From: Pseudomonas kribbensis
GTDB lineage: Bacteria; Pseudomonadota; Gammaproteobacteria; Pseudomonadales; Pseudomonadaceae
DNA length: 64,000 nt
Assembly: GCF_003352185.1 (NCBI RefSeq)
Contig: NZ_CP029608.1
Location: forward strand, 2,976,001-3,040,000
Reading direction: 5' to 3'
Below the pieces are notes generated by a model. It did not search any database, was not told the origin of the DNA, and worked only from the letters and a program-made list of their open reading frames with translations. The number at the start of each line of letters is the position of its first letter. The first letter of the stretch is position 1. The translations under genes were made by a program, and so were the position numbers. Below, in pieces: positions 8,486 through 18,168 of this stretch.

Positions 8486-10005
8486 CCCATACGATCCGCA
8501 GAAAATCCAAGGCAGAACCCGCACCACCGACCACGCTGTTTTTGTTCGGTGCCCACGGCGACCTGGTCAAGCGCTTGCTGATGCCGGCGCTGTACAACCT
8601 CAGTCGCGACGGCTTGCTTGACGAAAATCTGCGGATCGTTGGCGTTGACCACAACGCCATCACGGATGAAGCCTTCGCCCAGAAGCTCGAAGACTTCATC
8701 CGTACCGAAGTGGCGGCGAAGGTCGGCAAGGGCGATCAGATGCTTGATCCGGCCTTGTGGGCCAAACTCGCCAAAGGTATCAGCTACGTCCAGGGCGACT
8801 TCCTGGACGACAGCACTTATTCCGCGCTGGCGGCGAAAATCGCCGACAGCGGCACCGGTAATGCGGTGTTCTACCTGGCCACCGCGCCGCGTTTCTTCAG
8901 CGAAGTGGTGCGTCGTCTCGGCGCCGCGAAACTGCTGGAAGAAACCCCGGAAGCCTTCAGAAGGGTGGTGATCGAAAAACCGTTCGGCTCCGACCTGCAA
9001 ACCGCCGAGGCGTTGAACGCCTGCCTGCTCAAGGTCATGTCGGAAAAGCAGATCTACCGGATCGATCACTACCTGGGCAAGGAAACCGTGCAGAACATTC
9101 TGGTCAGCCGGTTTTCCAACAGCCTGTTCGAAGCGTTCTGGAACAACCACTACATCGACCACGTGCAGATCACCGCCGCCGAAACCGTCGGCGTCGAAAC
9201 CCGTGGCAGTTTCTACGAACACACCGGCGCCCTGCGGGACATGGTGCCCAATCACCTGTTCCAGCTGCTGGCCATGGTGGCGATGGAGCCGCCGGCCGCG
9301 TTCGGCGCCGATGCGGTGCGGGGCGAGAAGGCCAAGGTGGTCGGCGCGATCCGTCCATGGACCACCGAAGAAGCGCGGGCCAACTCGGTGCGCGGCCAGT
9401 ACAGTGCCGGCGAAATCGACGGCAAGCCACTGGCCGGTTATCGCGAAGAAGCCAACGTATCGCCCGACAGCACCACCGAAACCTACGTGGCGCTCAAGGT
9501 GATGATCGACAACTGGCGCTGGGTCGGCGTGCCGTTCTACCTGCGTACCGGCAAACGCATGAGCGTGCGCGACACCGAGATCGTCATCTGCTTCAAACCG
9601 GCGCCGTATGCGCAGTTCCGCGACACCGAGGTCGACGAACTGCAGCCGACCTACCTGCGTATCCAGATCCAGCCCAACGAGGGCATGTGGTTCGACCTGC
9701 TGGCCAAGCGACCGGGGCCGGCGCTGAACATGGCCAACATCGAGCTTGGGTTTGCCTACAAGGATTTCTTCGAAATGCAGCCGTCCACCGGCTACGAAAC
9801 CCTGATCTACGACTGCCTGACCGGTGACCAGACGCTGTTCCAGCGCGCCGACAACATCGAAAACGGCTGGCGTGCGGTGCAGCCGTTCCTCGATGCCTGG
9901 CAACAGGACGCGAGCGTGCAAAGTTACGCCGCCGGCGAAGACGGGCCTCAGGCCGCCGATGATCTGCTGACTCGCGATGGTCGCGTCTGGCATGGTCTCG
10001 GATGA
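8482..10005 (+). CDS. zwf: glucose-6-phosphate 1-dehydrogenase
   Basis: A 507-residue enzyme that oxidises glucose 6-phosphate to 6-phosphogluconolactone, feeding the Entner-Doudoroff and pentose phosphate routes. The dinucleotide motif is [10 protein letters not shown] near the N terminus and the catalytic substrate signature RIDHYLGK is at 193-200. Its start overlaps the gnd stop (ATGA) and its own stop overlaps the start of the next gene in the same way, so three genes are translationally coupled. Pseudomonads usually carry another zwf next to hexR, edd and pgl; this copy, paired with gnd, is likely an isozyme with a different cofactor preference or regulation, which is an inference. Confidence 0.95.
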   Translation: MTHTIRRKSKAEPAPPTTLFLFGAHGDLVKRLLMPALYNLSRDGLLDENLRIVGVDHNAITDEAFAQKLEDFIRTEVAAKVGKGDQMLDPALWAKLAKGISYVQGDFLDDSTYSALAAKIADSGTGNAVFYLATAPRFFSEVVRRLGAAKLLEETPEAFRRVVIEKPFGSDLQTAEALNACLLKVMSEKQIYRIDHYLGKETVQNILVSRFSNSLFEAFWNNHYIDHVQITAAETVGVETRGSFYEHTGALRDMVPNHLFQLLAMVAMEPPAAFGADAVRGEKAKVVGAIRPWTTEEARANSVRGQYSAGEIDGKPLAGYREEANVSPDSTTETYVALKVMIDNWRWVGVPFYLRTGKRMSVRDTEIVICFKPAPYAQFRDTEVDELQPTYLRIQIQPNEGMWFDLLAKRPGPALNMANIELGFAYKDFFEMQPSTGYETLIYDCLTGDQTLFQRADNIENGWRAVQPFLDAWQQDASVQSYAAGEDGPQAADDLLTRDGRVWHGLG

Positions 10006-10811
10006 GTGAGCCTATCCGTTTTCTGCTGAGCGACATGGACGGCACGCTGTTGCTGCCCGATCACAGCCTCAGTCAGCGCACCATAGATGCGGTTCGTGCG
10101 TTGCGCGAAGCGGGCGTGTTGTTCAGCCTCGCTACCGGGCGACCGCCAAAGGCCATGCTGCAGCAGATCGAAGCCCTGGGCGTCGATCTGCCGACGGCGG
10201 CATTCAACGGCGGCACGATCGTCAATCCGGACGGCAGCATTCTGGTCGCTCACTACCTGCCAGCCACTGCGGCACTCACGGCGCTGGCGTTGTTCGCCGA
10301 TCAGCCGGATGTCGAGATCTGGGTGTTCAGCGGTGGTGACTGGCTGCTCAAGGATCCGCACGGGCCGATGGTCCCGCGCGAGCAGCATGGTCTCGGCTAT
10401 CCGCCGGTGGCGGTCGAGAGCTTCGAGCCTTATCTGGAACGCATCGACAAGATCGTCGCGACCAGCCACAACACCGACCTGTTGATCGAGCTGGAGGCGC
10501 GTTTGCTGCCGAAGGTCGAGGGCATGGCGCAGGTCTCGCGTTCGCAGCCGGTGTATCTGGACGTGACGGCGCTGGAGGCCAACAAGGGCGCCGCATTGAC
10601 GACTCTGGCCAAGCATCTCGGCGTGCCGCTGGCGCAGACCGCAGCGATTGGCGATGGTGGCAACGACCCGGCGATGTTCCATGTTGCCGGCCTGTCGATC
10701 GCCATGGGCCAGGCAGAAGACGCCGTGAAGCGTCAGGCAGACGTGGTGACCGGGACGAACACCGAGGACGGTGTGGCGCAGGCCATCGAGAAATACATCT
10801 TGCCGCGTTGA
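10002..10811 (+). CDS. Cof-type HAD-IIB family phosphatase
   Basis: A 269-residue haloacid dehalogenase-superfamily hydrolase. Motif I is SDMDGTLL with D11 and D13; motif II lies in LFSLATGRPPKAM; motif IV is GDGGNDPAMF near residues 212-221, followed by the typical ADVVTGTNTEDGVA ending. The cap insert between motifs II and III is of the C2B (Cof) type. Such enzymes dephosphorylate sugar phosphates or nucleotides; here the overlap with zwf suggests a sugar-phosphate substrate linked to the pentose phosphate pathway. It is the last gene of the gnd-zwf operon, before a strong terminator. Confidence 0.88.
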   Translation: MSEPIRFLLSDMDGTLLLPDHSLSQRTIDAVRALREAGVLFSLATGRPPKAMLQQIEALGVDLPTAAFNGGTIVNPDGSILVAHYLPATAALTALALFADQPDVEIWVFSGGDWLLKDPHGPMVPREQHGLGYPPVAVESFEPYLERIDKIVATSHNTDLLIELEARLLPKVEGMAQVSRSQPVYLDVTALEANKGAALTTLAKHLGVPLAQTAAIGDGGNDPAMFHVAGLSIAMGQAEDAVKRQADVVTGTNTEDGVAQAIEKYILPR

Positions 10812-10820
10812 TCGACGCAT

Positions 10821-10855
10821 AAAAAACGGGAGCCCCAGGGCTCCCGTTGTTGTTT
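10821..10855. terminator. bidirectional intrinsic terminator between the gnd-zwf operon and nhaB
   Basis: Ten-base-pair stem ACGGGAGCCC / GGGCTCCCGT with a two-base loop, T-rich sequence after it on the plus strand (TGTTGTTTC) and a six-T run on the minus strand. It serves both convergent units. Confidence 0.85.
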
Positions 10856-12358
10856 CTACAGCCAGTAACTCACGGCATACCAGCCGAGCAGCCCCATCAC
10901 CACGGTGTAGGGCAACGCCATCCATACCATCCGCCCGTAGGACAACCGCACCAGCGGTGCAATCGCCGACGTCAGCAGAAACAGGAACGCGGCCTGACCA
11001 TTGGGCGTCGCCACGCTCGGCAGGTTGGTGCCGGTGTTGATCGCGATGGCCAGGGTCTCGAAATGTTCGCGGCTCATGTGGCCGGACAGGAATGCCTGTT
11101 TCACTTCGGTGATGTAGATCGTCGCCACGAACACGTTGTCACTGATCGCCGACAACAGGCCGTTAGCGATGAACAGCATCCCCGGTTGCTGGTCGGCAGG
11201 CAGTGCCAGTACCCACTGGATCAACGGCGCGAACAGTTGCTGATCATGGATCACCGCCACCACGGCAAAAAACACCACCAGCAGCGCAGTGAACGGCATG
11301 GCGTCCTTGAACGCGCTGCCCAGGCGATGCTCGTCGGTAATGCCGGTAAACGCGGTGATCAGGACAATGACCATCAGACCGATCAGGCCCACTTCGGCGA
11401 CATGGAACGCCAGGCCGGCAATCAGGATCAATGCGGCCGCGCCTTGCACCAACAGCGCGGCGCGCTGGCGAGGCGTGCGTTCGGCATCGTCTTCACGGGC
11501 GTAATCGGCCAGCACTGCGCGGACATTGTCCGGCAGCAAGGTGCCGTAGCCGAACCAGCGCAGTTTCTCCAGCAGCATGCAGGTCAACAGACCGGCCACC
11601 AGCACCGGCAGGGACACCGGCGCGACCTTGAGGAAGAATTCGGCGAAGTGCCAGCCCATCTCGTGGCCGATCAGCAGGTTCTGCGGCTCGCCAACCAGTG
11701 TGCAGACGCCGCCCAGCGCAGTCCCGACAGCGCCATGCATCAGCAGGCTGCGCAGGAAGGCGCGGAATTGTTCCAGATCCTCGTGATGCAGCTTCGGCAA
11801 GTGCTGATCGTCGTGGAACTCACTGTCCTGGCGCGGATCGTTGCCGGAGGCGACACGGTGATAGACCGAATAGAAGCCGACGGCCGCGCTGATGATCACG
11901 GCGGTGACGGTCAGCGCGTCGAGAAAGGCTGAAAGAAACGCCGATAAAAAGCAGAACATCAGCGCCAACAGCATCTTCGAGCGCACGCCGAGCAGCAGCC
12001 GCGAGAACAGGAACAGCAGCAGATCCTTCATGAAGTAGATGCCGGCGACCATGAACATCAACAGCAGGATCACTGGAAAGTTGTGCTGTAACTCTTCGTA
12101 CAGCGCCTGGGGCGTAGTCATCTTCAACAGCAGTGCTTCGATCAGCAGCAAGCCGCCGGGCATCAGCGGATAGCATTTGAGCGCCATGGCCAGGGTGAAA
12201 ATGAACTCGATCACCAGCAGCCAGCCGGCAGCGACAGGACCTGCCGACCACAGCACCACGGCGTTGAGAATCAGGAACCCGACGATGCACGCCTTGTACC
12301 AGCGGGGCGAATGCCCGAGAAAATTGTGCGCGAACGCCTGGGCCATCGAACCGGACAT
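10856..12358 (-). CDS. nhaB: Na+/H+ antiporter NhaB
   Basis: A 500-residue polytopic inner-membrane protein with about 12 hydrophobic segments. It should exchange Na+ for H+, supporting sodium tolerance and pH balance. The N terminus ([20 protein letters not shown]) and segments such as [36 protein letters not shown] and [13 protein letters not shown] with its acidic residues in membrane segments match NhaB of E. coli and P. aeruginosa in order and length. AAGGAG lies six bases before the ATG. No partner genes adjoin it. Confidence 0.92.
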   Translation of the reverse strand: MSGSMAQAFAHNFLGHSPRWYKACIVGFLILNAVVLWSAGPVAAGWLLVIEFIFTLAMALKCYPLMPGGLLLIEALLLKMTTPQALYEELQHNFPVILLLMFMVAGIYFMKDLLLFLFSRLLLGVRSKMLLALMFCFLSAFLSAFLDALTVTAVIISAAVGFYSVYHRVASGNDPRQDSEFHDDQHLPKLHHEDLEQFRAFLRSLLMHGAVGTALGGVCTLVGEPQNLLIGHEMGWHFAEFFLKVAPVSLPVLVAGLLTCMLLEKLRWFGYGTLLPDNVRAVLADYAREDDAERTPRQRAALLVQGAAALILIAGLAFHVAEVGLIGLMVIVLITAFTGITDEHRLGSAFKDAMPFTALLVVFFAVVAVIHDQQLFAPLIQWVLALPADQQPGMLFIANGLLSAISDNVFVATIYITEVKQAFLSGHMSREHFETLAIAINTGTNLPSVATPNGQAAFLFLLTSAIAPLVRLSYGRMVWMALPYTVVMGLLGWYAVSYWL

Positions 12359-12432
12359 CGGTTGCTCCTTGCTTTAAGAAGCGCGCAAGGTGCCGTAAGC
12401 GTTGAGCAAGATCAAGTGTAGGAAGTTTCTGT

Positions 12433-13722
12433 TTATGGGTTCAGATAGCGCGCAACCACGGCGCGGTAGTTGCCATCCAGCGAATAACCGCCGACCAGAA
12501 TCCCGCCTTCCGGTTGCACGGCCAGCGATGTAGCGGTATCGAGGCTGCGGCCCAGTCGCGTACGCAACCAACCGTGGCCGGCACCGAAGTTGTGGTCGAG
12601 GCGACCGTCGGCCAGATAGCGCGCAACGATGAAATCGGCCTCGACCCCGCCAATCGTCGCGCCTGCCGCGATAAGTCGACCGTCCGGCATGCGTTGTGCG
12701 GCGCTCCACTGGCAACCGCTGGGGCCGATGTCCAGCAGGGTGGGTTGACCGTTGTTGCTGTGCAGGTCGGCGCGACCGTTGCCATGGACAGACAGCGCCA
12801 TGCAGCGGATCGGGTCGCGGCTGCTGCCAAAGCAATGCAGGTGATTCGCGGATTCGATGACCTGGTTGACCAGCGCGCTGTGTCCTTGAGCCTTGAAGGC
12901 GAGGAAACCGTCCAGTGCAAAGCGTTCGTCGAGCTGCCCGTCCGGCAGGTAGCGTGCGAGCAGGCCTTCCTGGGGGAAGTCGATGGCGCCGGCCACCACG
13001 ATTCGTCCGTCCTCTTGCAGCAACAAGCTTCCCAGCCAGGTATTGAGCAGCAAGTGCCGGACCATGACAAACCCTCGGCCATTGAAGGTTGCGTCAAGAT
13101 TACCGTCGGGTTTGACGCGGATCAGCATGCCGACATGGTCGGCCAATGAGCAGTGGTGGTTGGCAATCAACAGAATATGTCCATCATTCTGGACTACAAA
13201 ATCACAGGCTTCTGCTCCCGGGACACCGGGTGGCAGCCACGTGTCGCGAGTGCCCATGGACAGATCGCCGGGCAAACGCACTATTTTCCGGCCGTTGTCG
13301 CCGAATTCCGGGGCCGGCCGACCCTCTGCATCGAACAGGGCGAGGGCGGGCAAGGTGCGATGTTCGGACTCGTAATGCAGGCCTGCCAGCAGGATTCGCC
13401 CGTCAGGCAAGACCTGGACCTTGCTGCCCGTGGCTTCGAAACCAGAGGCGAACTGGCCGATCACGCTGCCCTGAAAGCCAAAGCCAAGGTCCGCAGAACC
13501 GTCATCCAGCAGACGGGCCAGGCCGAATCGGCTGCCTTGAGGCGTGCCGACCTTGGCGGCGATCAGGATGCGACCTTGTGGGTCAAGTGCGACATGCTGG
13601 GTCAGGCTGGATGTGCTGCCGGAAAAATAAACCTGAGCCACGCCGTTATTGGCAAATCTCTTGTCGAGTTGTCCGGCGTTATTCGCGAGCGCCGGAAGCG
13701 CAATAGCGGACTGGATTGACAT
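12433..13722 (-). CDS. delta-60 repeat protein of unknown function
   Basis: About 429 residues built of tandem repeats with the delta-60 pattern: G.LD..F..NG, then DGRILLAG-type strands every 55-60 residues (DGRILIAAK, DGRILLAGLHY, DGHILLIAN, DGRIVVAGA, DGRLIAAGA, EGGILVGG). Such repeats probably form a beta-propeller. There is no signal peptide or membrane segment, so export would need another route; many delta-60 proteins are surface or secreted. ATG 13722 is preferred over the in-frame 13806 because GGAGGAG precedes it. It is followed by nhaB on the same strand 74 bases away. Function unknown. Confidence 0.72.
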   Translation of the reverse strand: MSIQSAIALPALANNAGQLDKRFANNGVAQVYFSGSTSSLTQHVALDPQGRILIAAKVGTPQGSRFGLARLLDDGSADLGFGFQGSVIGQFASGFEATGSKVQVLPDGRILLAGLHYESEHRTLPALALFDAEGRPAPEFGDNGRKIVRLPGDLSMGTRDTWLPPGVPGAEACDFVVQNDGHILLIANHHCSLADHVGMLIRVKPDGNLDATFNGRGFVMVRHLLLNTWLGSLLLQEDGRIVVAGAIDFPQEGLLARYLPDGQLDERFALDGFLAFKAQGHSALVNQVIESANHLHCFGSSRDPIRCMALSVHGNGRADLHSNNGQPTLLDIGPSGCQWSAAQRMPDGRLIAAGATIGGVEADFIVARYLADGRLDHNFGAGHGWLRTRLGRSLDTATSLAVQPEGGILVGGYSLDGNYRAVVARYLNP

Positions 13723-13968
13723 ACCTGCTCCTCCTTGCAAGTTGACCAATAGCCGGGAACCGGGTCGGTAACTGCATGGCGAAACATTCAATCCCTGTAG
13801 TCGCACAAGTACAACTGACAGAACTAACAGGTGGAGCGTCGCTGTGTGCCAGAACAGTGACTTTTTGACCCAGTCGCAAGCCTGCCAAGCATTCAGGCGC
13901 GAAAGTGTGGAGGAAAGTTGTACAAAGTGGCTGAAGTTAAAAAGGATTCAGCAACTTGAAAGAAGAGG

Positions 13969-13992
13969 GCGGATGACTTGAAAGTCATCCGC
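13969..13992. terminator. hairpin after the small conserved gene
   Basis: Perfect 11-bp stem GCGGATGACTT / AAGTCATCCGC with a two-base loop, 13 bases past the stop of the gene at 14005. The minus strand continues CCCTCTTCTTTC, a poor T-tract, so termination may be weak. Confidence 0.5.
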
Positions 13993-14004
13993 ATTGCCCT
14001 CCGA

Positions 14005-14271
14005 TCAGTGTGGCATCGACCAGGACTGCAGTGCATAACCTTCATCGCTCAGTTCAGCGCGAGCCTGTTGCAACAGGCATTCGAGCTGGGCCGGATCGGA
14101 ATAGGCGCTGCTTGGGATGCGCGTGCGACCGATCTGCGAGTTGGTGCGGTCGATAACGGTCAGGCTCAGTTCGCCATTACCGTCTTGTGGGGCCCAGGCC
14201 ACGCACTGAAAAGGTTTGAACGCGTGGTTGGCAATCAAAAGAGCTTCGTTGATACGGAGCGGGGCGGTCAT
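14005..14271 (-). CDS. small conserved protein of unknown function
   Basis: An 88-residue soluble protein beginning MTAPLRINEALLIANHAF. It contains predicted strands (ELSLTVIDRTNSQIGRTRIP) followed by a helix (DPAQLECLLQQARAELSDEGY). There is no signal peptide. AGAGAGAAG lies just before the chosen ATG; the longer frame to 14358 lacks a ribosome-binding site. The gene is divergent from the sigma-54 regulator and ends at its own hairpin. The family is not recognised; its size and composition resemble small conserved Pseudomonas proteins. Confidence 0.55.
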   Translation of the reverse strand: MTAPLRINEALLIANHAFKPFQCVAWAPQDGNGELSLTVIDRTNSQIGRTRIPSSAYSDPAQLECLLQQARAELSDEGYALQSWSMPH

Positions 14272-14564
14272 GGGATCTTCTCTCTGTAGTGCCCAATCAA
14301 GTGATGTGCCGTCGGTTGGGCTTACCGTGCGGCGAGTTACTTGTACTGATGCACGCAACCCGCTGGCAGGTCACACAGGATTTGAAGAAATTTCGACTTT
14401 CTTTCATACAATCTCTGTTACGGCGTTTTTTGAAAGCTGGGTGAAAGATTCGAGTCGATAGCTAACTAATAAAACAGGTTCTTATAACTGCTTCACTTGT
14501 ACGCCTATAAGCAATCGATACAAGGCGCCGTCAAATTCTTGCTAATGTTACAGCCAGGTCTGCC

Positions 14565-14588
14565 AAATGACTGTTTTTACAATCATTT
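14565..14588. promoter_or_regulatory. 24-bp palindromic operator candidate in the promoter of the sigma-54 regulator
   Basis: Arms AAATGACTGT (14565-14574) and ACAATCATTT (14579-14588) are complementary at 9 of 10 positions across a TTTT spacer. The site covers the -35 and most of the spacer of the predicted promoter at 14567-14596, where a bound repressor would block transcription. Confidence 0.45.
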
Positions 14589-14596
14589 CCTATAAT
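14567..14596 (+). promoter_or_regulatory. predicted sigma-70 promoter of the sigma-54 regulator gene
   Basis: ATGACT at 14567-14572 (four of six matches to TTGACA), an 18-base spacer and a perfect TATAAT at 14591-14596. Transcription would begin near 14603, inside the 10-bp palindrome TTGGCGCCAA at 14597-14606, giving a leader of about 13 bases. The rest of the 344-base gap (14272-14615) shows no further gene. Confidence 0.5.
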
Positions 14597-14615
14597 TTGG
14601 CGCCAAGGAACAGTC

Positions 14616-15941
14616 ATGAGCGAAGCGCCTGCGTTAAGACGTTTATTGGTCGTCGACCCTTGTGACGACTGTCACCGATTGTTGCCCGGCTTGCGCGCGG
14701 TCGGCTGGGATGTCGACAGCTGTAGCCTGGAAAACGCCGCCGACCGCAGTTGCGATGTCGGCCTGCTGCGTTTGCAGCCCTTTCACCTGGAACGTCCCGA
14801 AGCCGTTAAAGAGTTGATCAGCCGCAGCGGCACTGAGTGGATCGCCGTGCTGAATCAGGAAGTGCTGCGTCTGCAGAACGTCGGGGACTTCGTTTGTGAA
14901 TGGTTTTTCGACTTTCATACCTTGCCGTTCGACGTGTCGCGGGTCCAGGTCACCCTCGGGCGGGCGTTCGGCATGGCGCGCCTGCGCGGCCAGGGCAATG
15001 TCCATGTGGACCAGCCGGAGCACGAGCTGCTCGGCGACAGCAAACCGATCCGCGAACTGCGCAAACTTCTGAGCAAACTGGCTCCCACCGAGTCGCCGGT
15101 ACTGATTCGCGGGGAGAGTGGTACCGGTAAAGAACTGGTCGCCCGCACCCTGCATCGACAATCACAGCGCCACAGCAAACCGTTCGTGGCCATCAACTGC
15201 GGGGCGATTCCCGAACACTTGATCCAGTCCGAACTGTTTGGCCATGAAAAAGGCGCATTCACCGGCGCCCATCAACGCAAGGTCGGACGCATCGAGGCGG
15301 CCAATGGCGGCACATTGTTTCTCGATGAAATCGGCGATCTGCCGCTGGAGCTGCAAGCCAATCTGCTGCGCTTTCTCCAGGAAAAACACATTGAGCGAGT
15401 CGGCGGCAGCCAGCCGATCCCGGTAGATGTCCGGGTGCTGGCAGCCACCCACGTCGATCTTGAAGCGGCGATCGAGAAGAAGCGTTTTCGTGAGGATTTG
15501 TATTACCGGCTCAATGTGCTGCAAGTCGTGACCGCGCCCTTGCGTGAGCGGCATGGCGATCTGTCGATGCTGGCCAACCACTTTTCCCATTTCTACAGCC
15601 ACGAAACCGGCCGCCGGCCGCGCAGTTTCAGTGAAGACGCGCTGATCGCCATGGGCAAGCACGACTGGCCGGGCAATGTTCGTGAACTGGCCAACCGTGT
15701 ACGCCGGGGGCTGGTGCTGGCTGAAGGGCGGCAGATCGAGGCTCGCGACCTGGGGCTGATCAGTCAGCAGTCGCTGGCCACTCCGATGGGCACCCTCGAA
15801 GACTACAAGACCCGGGCCGAACGCCAGGCGTTGTGCGATGTGCTCAACCGGCACAGCGACAACCTCAGCGTGGCCGCCAAAGTGCTGGGGGTTTCACGGC
15901 CGACGTTCTACCGCTTGCTGCACAAACACCAGATCCGCTAG
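14616..15941 (+). CDS. sigma-54-dependent enhancer-binding regulator (VpsR/FleQ-like), next to the fap operon
   Basis: A 441-residue bacterial enhancer-binding protein. Residues 1-125 form a receiver-like domain without an obvious phosphorylatable Asp, resembling the VpsR/FleQ N terminus. The AAA+ domain follows: Walker A GESGTGKE near 168-175, the sigma-54 contact loop GAFTGA in FGHEKGAFTGAHQ, Walker B GTLFLDEIGDL, and DWPGNVREL. The C terminus is a Fis-type helix-turn-helix (NLSVAAKVLGVSRPTFYRLL). It must therefore act with RpoN. It converges on fapF and is separated from it only by a terminator, and the fapA upstream region carries a sigma-54 promoter match, so the fap operon is its likely target (inference). 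The AAGGAA before the ATG is a fair ribosome-binding site. Confidence 0.88.
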   Translation: MSEAPALRRLLVVDPCDDCHRLLPGLRAVGWDVDSCSLENAADRSCDVGLLRLQPFHLERPEAVKELISRSGTEWIAVLNQEVLRLQNVGDFVCEWFFDFHTLPFDVSRVQVTLGRAFGMARLRGQGNVHVDQPEHELLGDSKPIRELRKLLSKLAPTESPVLIRGESGTGKELVARTLHRQSQRHSKPFVAINCGAIPEHLIQSELFGHEKGAFTGAHQRKVGRIEAANGGTLFLDEIGDLPLELQANLLRFLQEKHIERVGGSQPIPVDVRVLAATHVDLEAAIEKKRFREDLYYRLNVLQVVTAPLRERHGDLSMLANHFSHFYSHETGRRPRSFSEDALIAMGKHDWPGNVRELANRVRRGLVLAEGRQIEARDLGLISQQSLATPMGTLEDYKTRAERQALCDVLNRHSDNLSVAAKVLGVSRPTFYRLLHKHQIR

Positions 15942-15970
15942 GGCGCGGTGCTTCTTCGGGGAAGGAGCTG

Positions 15971-16007
15971 AAAAGGCCCGCTGCGAGTGCATCGCAGCGG
16001 GCCTTTT
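15971..16007. terminator. bidirectional terminator between the regulator and fapF
   Basis: Perfect 16-bp stem, AAAAGGCCCGCTGCGA and its complement, with a five-base loop. T-runs follow on both strands, so it serves both convergent units. Confidence 0.9.
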
Positions 16008-16021
16008 TATGATGTTGCGGG

Positions 16022-17332
16022 TTAGAAGTAGTACGGGAATTTCAGGCTGAACGTAAAGTCTGGTGCGTCCGGCGTCATGCCAAGGGAAAGCTGCGGAACG
16101 ATCGTCAGGTTGGGGCTGGCCGCAATGGTCATGCCGATGTTGAAGTAGCCGGCGTTCGCGTCGCTGGAAACGACCGATTGCCAGTCCTGGCCATCAGGCT
16201 TGAGGCTGCTGCGGCGCTGGATCAGGTCCGACATCGAGAACGACATACTCATTTTCTCGTTCAGGGCGAAAGCTACACCCATGCCGACCTGGAAGCTGTC
16301 GCCGATCCGGACCTTGCCCGGGGTTTTCTGATTGACTGTGGAGCTGATGTCGCTGAAGGACTCCTCGAGGTTGTGCGTATAGGAAAGCGAACCGAACAGT
16401 ACCGCCGGGTCGAAGGTCTTGACCAGGGAAATGCCTGGCGTGATTGCCCAGACGCCGTTACCGGTCGGCAGGCTTTCAGGCACAAACAGGTTGTTGTTGT
16501 CCGCCGACTGAATCAGCTTGATACCGAACGGGTCCTTGCCGGTTGGCGCCTTCACGCGAAGGGTAAACACGGCATCCGGCAAACTGTCGGATTCGTCGAG
16601 GAACTTGTAGGCCACCCCGGCATTGATATCGCCAATGGTCGGATCCTGGGTGACGGAACCTTCGGTGGTGATTTGTGAGCCGCCGTTGTTGCCGCCACCG
16701 GACTGGTAGGTCGAGTCCCGGTAGACCACAGGGACGTTCAGGTCGAACTGCCAGCGGTTGTTGTAGTTGTAGCGACCGGTGAGGTCGAGGGTATAGGTGT
16801 CGGCCTTGATCCGGTCCAGGTTGATGTTGCCCAGGAAAATGGAGTCAAGTGCGAGGAACCCGTTGAGCACAAGCTGCCGGGTATCGTAGTGCGAGTAGGT
16901 GAGCCCGGTTTCGAAGCTGAACTTGCCCCCGCCAAAGAACCCGCTGGCCTCGTCATAGAGGTTGGTCACGCTCTGCGCCGGTTGTGAATCATCAGCCAGC
17001 GATTGGCCATAGGATGCGCCGCTACCCCCGGCAGCGCCCCCCGACGCAGCCGCTGCGCCTGTGCCGGTTGCGACCTGCTGGCCACCCTTGCGCAGGTCGG
17101 CAGGTGATTTGACCAGGCGTTTAGGCTGTGGCGCGGCAGGTTGATCTTCAACCTGGCGAACCCGCTGCTCCAGCACCGCCAACGCCTTTTGTTGAGTCTC
17201 GTATCGTTGTTTAAGCTCCAACAACTCCTGTTTAAGTGTTTCAACATCAGGATCCGTCGCCGCCTGCAACCCTACGGCCGGAAAAAGTGTACTCAAACAT
17301 ACGACTGCGCGCAGTGATGCCGATCGATACAT
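16022..17332 (-). CDS. fapF: FapF, outer-membrane pore for functional amyloid secretion
   Basis: A 436-residue exported protein. A signal peptide ([20 protein letters not shown]...) is followed by a coiled coil at about 28-65 ([20 protein letters not shown]), a Gly/Ala-rich linker, and from about 130 a beta-barrel of alternating strands ending in [11 protein letters not shown] with the C-terminal Phe of outer-membrane proteins. FapF of Pseudomonas is a trimeric 12-strand barrel gated by this N-terminal part and exports FapB and FapC. It is the last gene of the fap operon, 45 bases after fapE. Confidence 0.92.
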   Translation of the reverse strand: MYRSASLRAVVCLSTLFPAVGLQAATDPDVETLKQELLELKQRYETQQKALAVLEQRVRQVEDQPAAPQPKRLVKSPADLRKGGQQVATGTGAAAASGGAAGGSGASYGQSLADDSQPAQSVTNLYDEASGFFGGGKFSFETGLTYSHYDTRQLVLNGFLALDSIFLGNINLDRIKADTYTLDLTGRYNYNNRWQFDLNVPVVYRDSTYQSGGGNNGGSQITTEGSVTQDPTIGDINAGVAYKFLDESDSLPDAVFTLRVKAPTGKDPFGIKLIQSADNNNLFVPESLPTGNGVWAITPGISLVKTFDPAVLFGSLSYTHNLEESFSDISSTVNQKTPGKVRIGDSFQVGMGVAFALNEKMSMSFSMSDLIQRRSSLKPDGQDWQSVVSSDANAGYFNIGMTIAASPNLTIVPQLSLGMTPDAPDFTFSLKFPYYF

Positions 17333-17377
17333 GGAAAAGCCGTCCCTTTAAGGCTAATGATCGAAACTCAGCGTAGA

Positions 17378-18124
17378 TCAATATCCGGAACTGCGTAGTC
17401 CTTTGAGTTGATTAAGATTCTGTGCGGCGCCCGCGCCAGGATTGATGTTGCTGTTAAGAACGACATTGAGCAGGGTCTGGTTGGTCACGGCATTGCTGTT
17501 GCCCAGCAAAGTGGTGTTTTGCAACAAACCTCGCTGAGCCACCTGCTGCAGGGCCGAGCCCTGATTATTGCTGGCCTGAATGGCCATCTGTACGCCGCCA
17601 CTGATCGCGGAAACGGCGACACTGCCGGCGCCGTTGCTGGCGCTGATGGACTGGCCACTCGTCAATACTTGACCTTGAGACGGGGTAAACGCCGGTGCGG
17701 AGCTGGCTTGTGTCACGTTTATACCGACGTCGTTGTTTGCCTGGTTGCTGTCGCCTGCAACGCGAACGCTCTGTGTCACACCTTGCGTAGTGTTCAGCCC
17801 GGCGCCACCGATGACGTTGCCTGTCCCCTGGGACGCCACTGCGCCATTGCCGGTTTGCTGGATGGTGGATACGTAGAATTGGGGGGTAACGGTGGAAGAC
17901 TGGATCTGCATGGAGCTCGAGGCTCCAATCAGGTCGCCGCTGGCATTGCGCCAGGTGCTGTTCATCACGATGCCGAAGCTGATGATCCGCCCGGGCATGA
18001 CGAAGCGACCGCGCAGTTCGCTGAGCTGCTGATCGCTGATTTCGATAGGTTTGAAGCCTTCATTGGCGAAGCTTGATGCGCTTGCCGCCAGACAAGCGGC
18101 GGCCAGCCAGTATGAGGTTTTCAT
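17378..18124 (-). CDS. fapE: FapE, extracellular fap amyloid component
   Basis: A 248-residue exported protein with a signal peptide MKTSYWLAAACLAASASSFA. The mature N terminus EGFKPIEISDQQLSELRGRF is typical of FapE. The rest is rich in Asn, Gln, Ser and Gly, with amyloid-like segments such as DSNQANNDVGINVTQ and LLNVVLNSNINPGAG. FapE is found with FapC in purified fibrils at low amounts. The start at 18124 is preferred over upstream in-frame codons because GGGAG is six bases before it. It lies between fapD and fapF, all co-directional. Confidence 0.88.
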   Translation of the reverse strand: MKTSYWLAAACLAASASSFANEGFKPIEISDQQLSELRGRFVMPGRIISFGIVMNSTWRNASGDLIGASSSMQIQSSTVTPQFYVSTIQQTGNGAVASQGTGNVIGGAGLNTTQGVTQSVRVAGDSNQANNDVGINVTQASSAPAFTPSQGQVLTSGQSISASNGAGSVAVSAISGGVQMAIQASNNQGSALQQVAQRGLLQNTTLLGNSNAVTNQTLLNVVLNSNINPGAGAAQNLNQLKGLRSSGY

Positions 18125-18168
18125 CATCTGCTCCCGGAGCATCCTGCCCCTTTTATCGTTATTGGACG

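Noticed and set aside
8392..9993. 533-residue frame on the minus strand
   Set aside because: Antisense to zwf, whose motifs are unmistakable.
10847..11932. 361-residue frame on the plus strand
   Set aside because: Antisense to nhaB; composition rich in Gln, His and Arg typical of mirror frames in GC-rich DNA.
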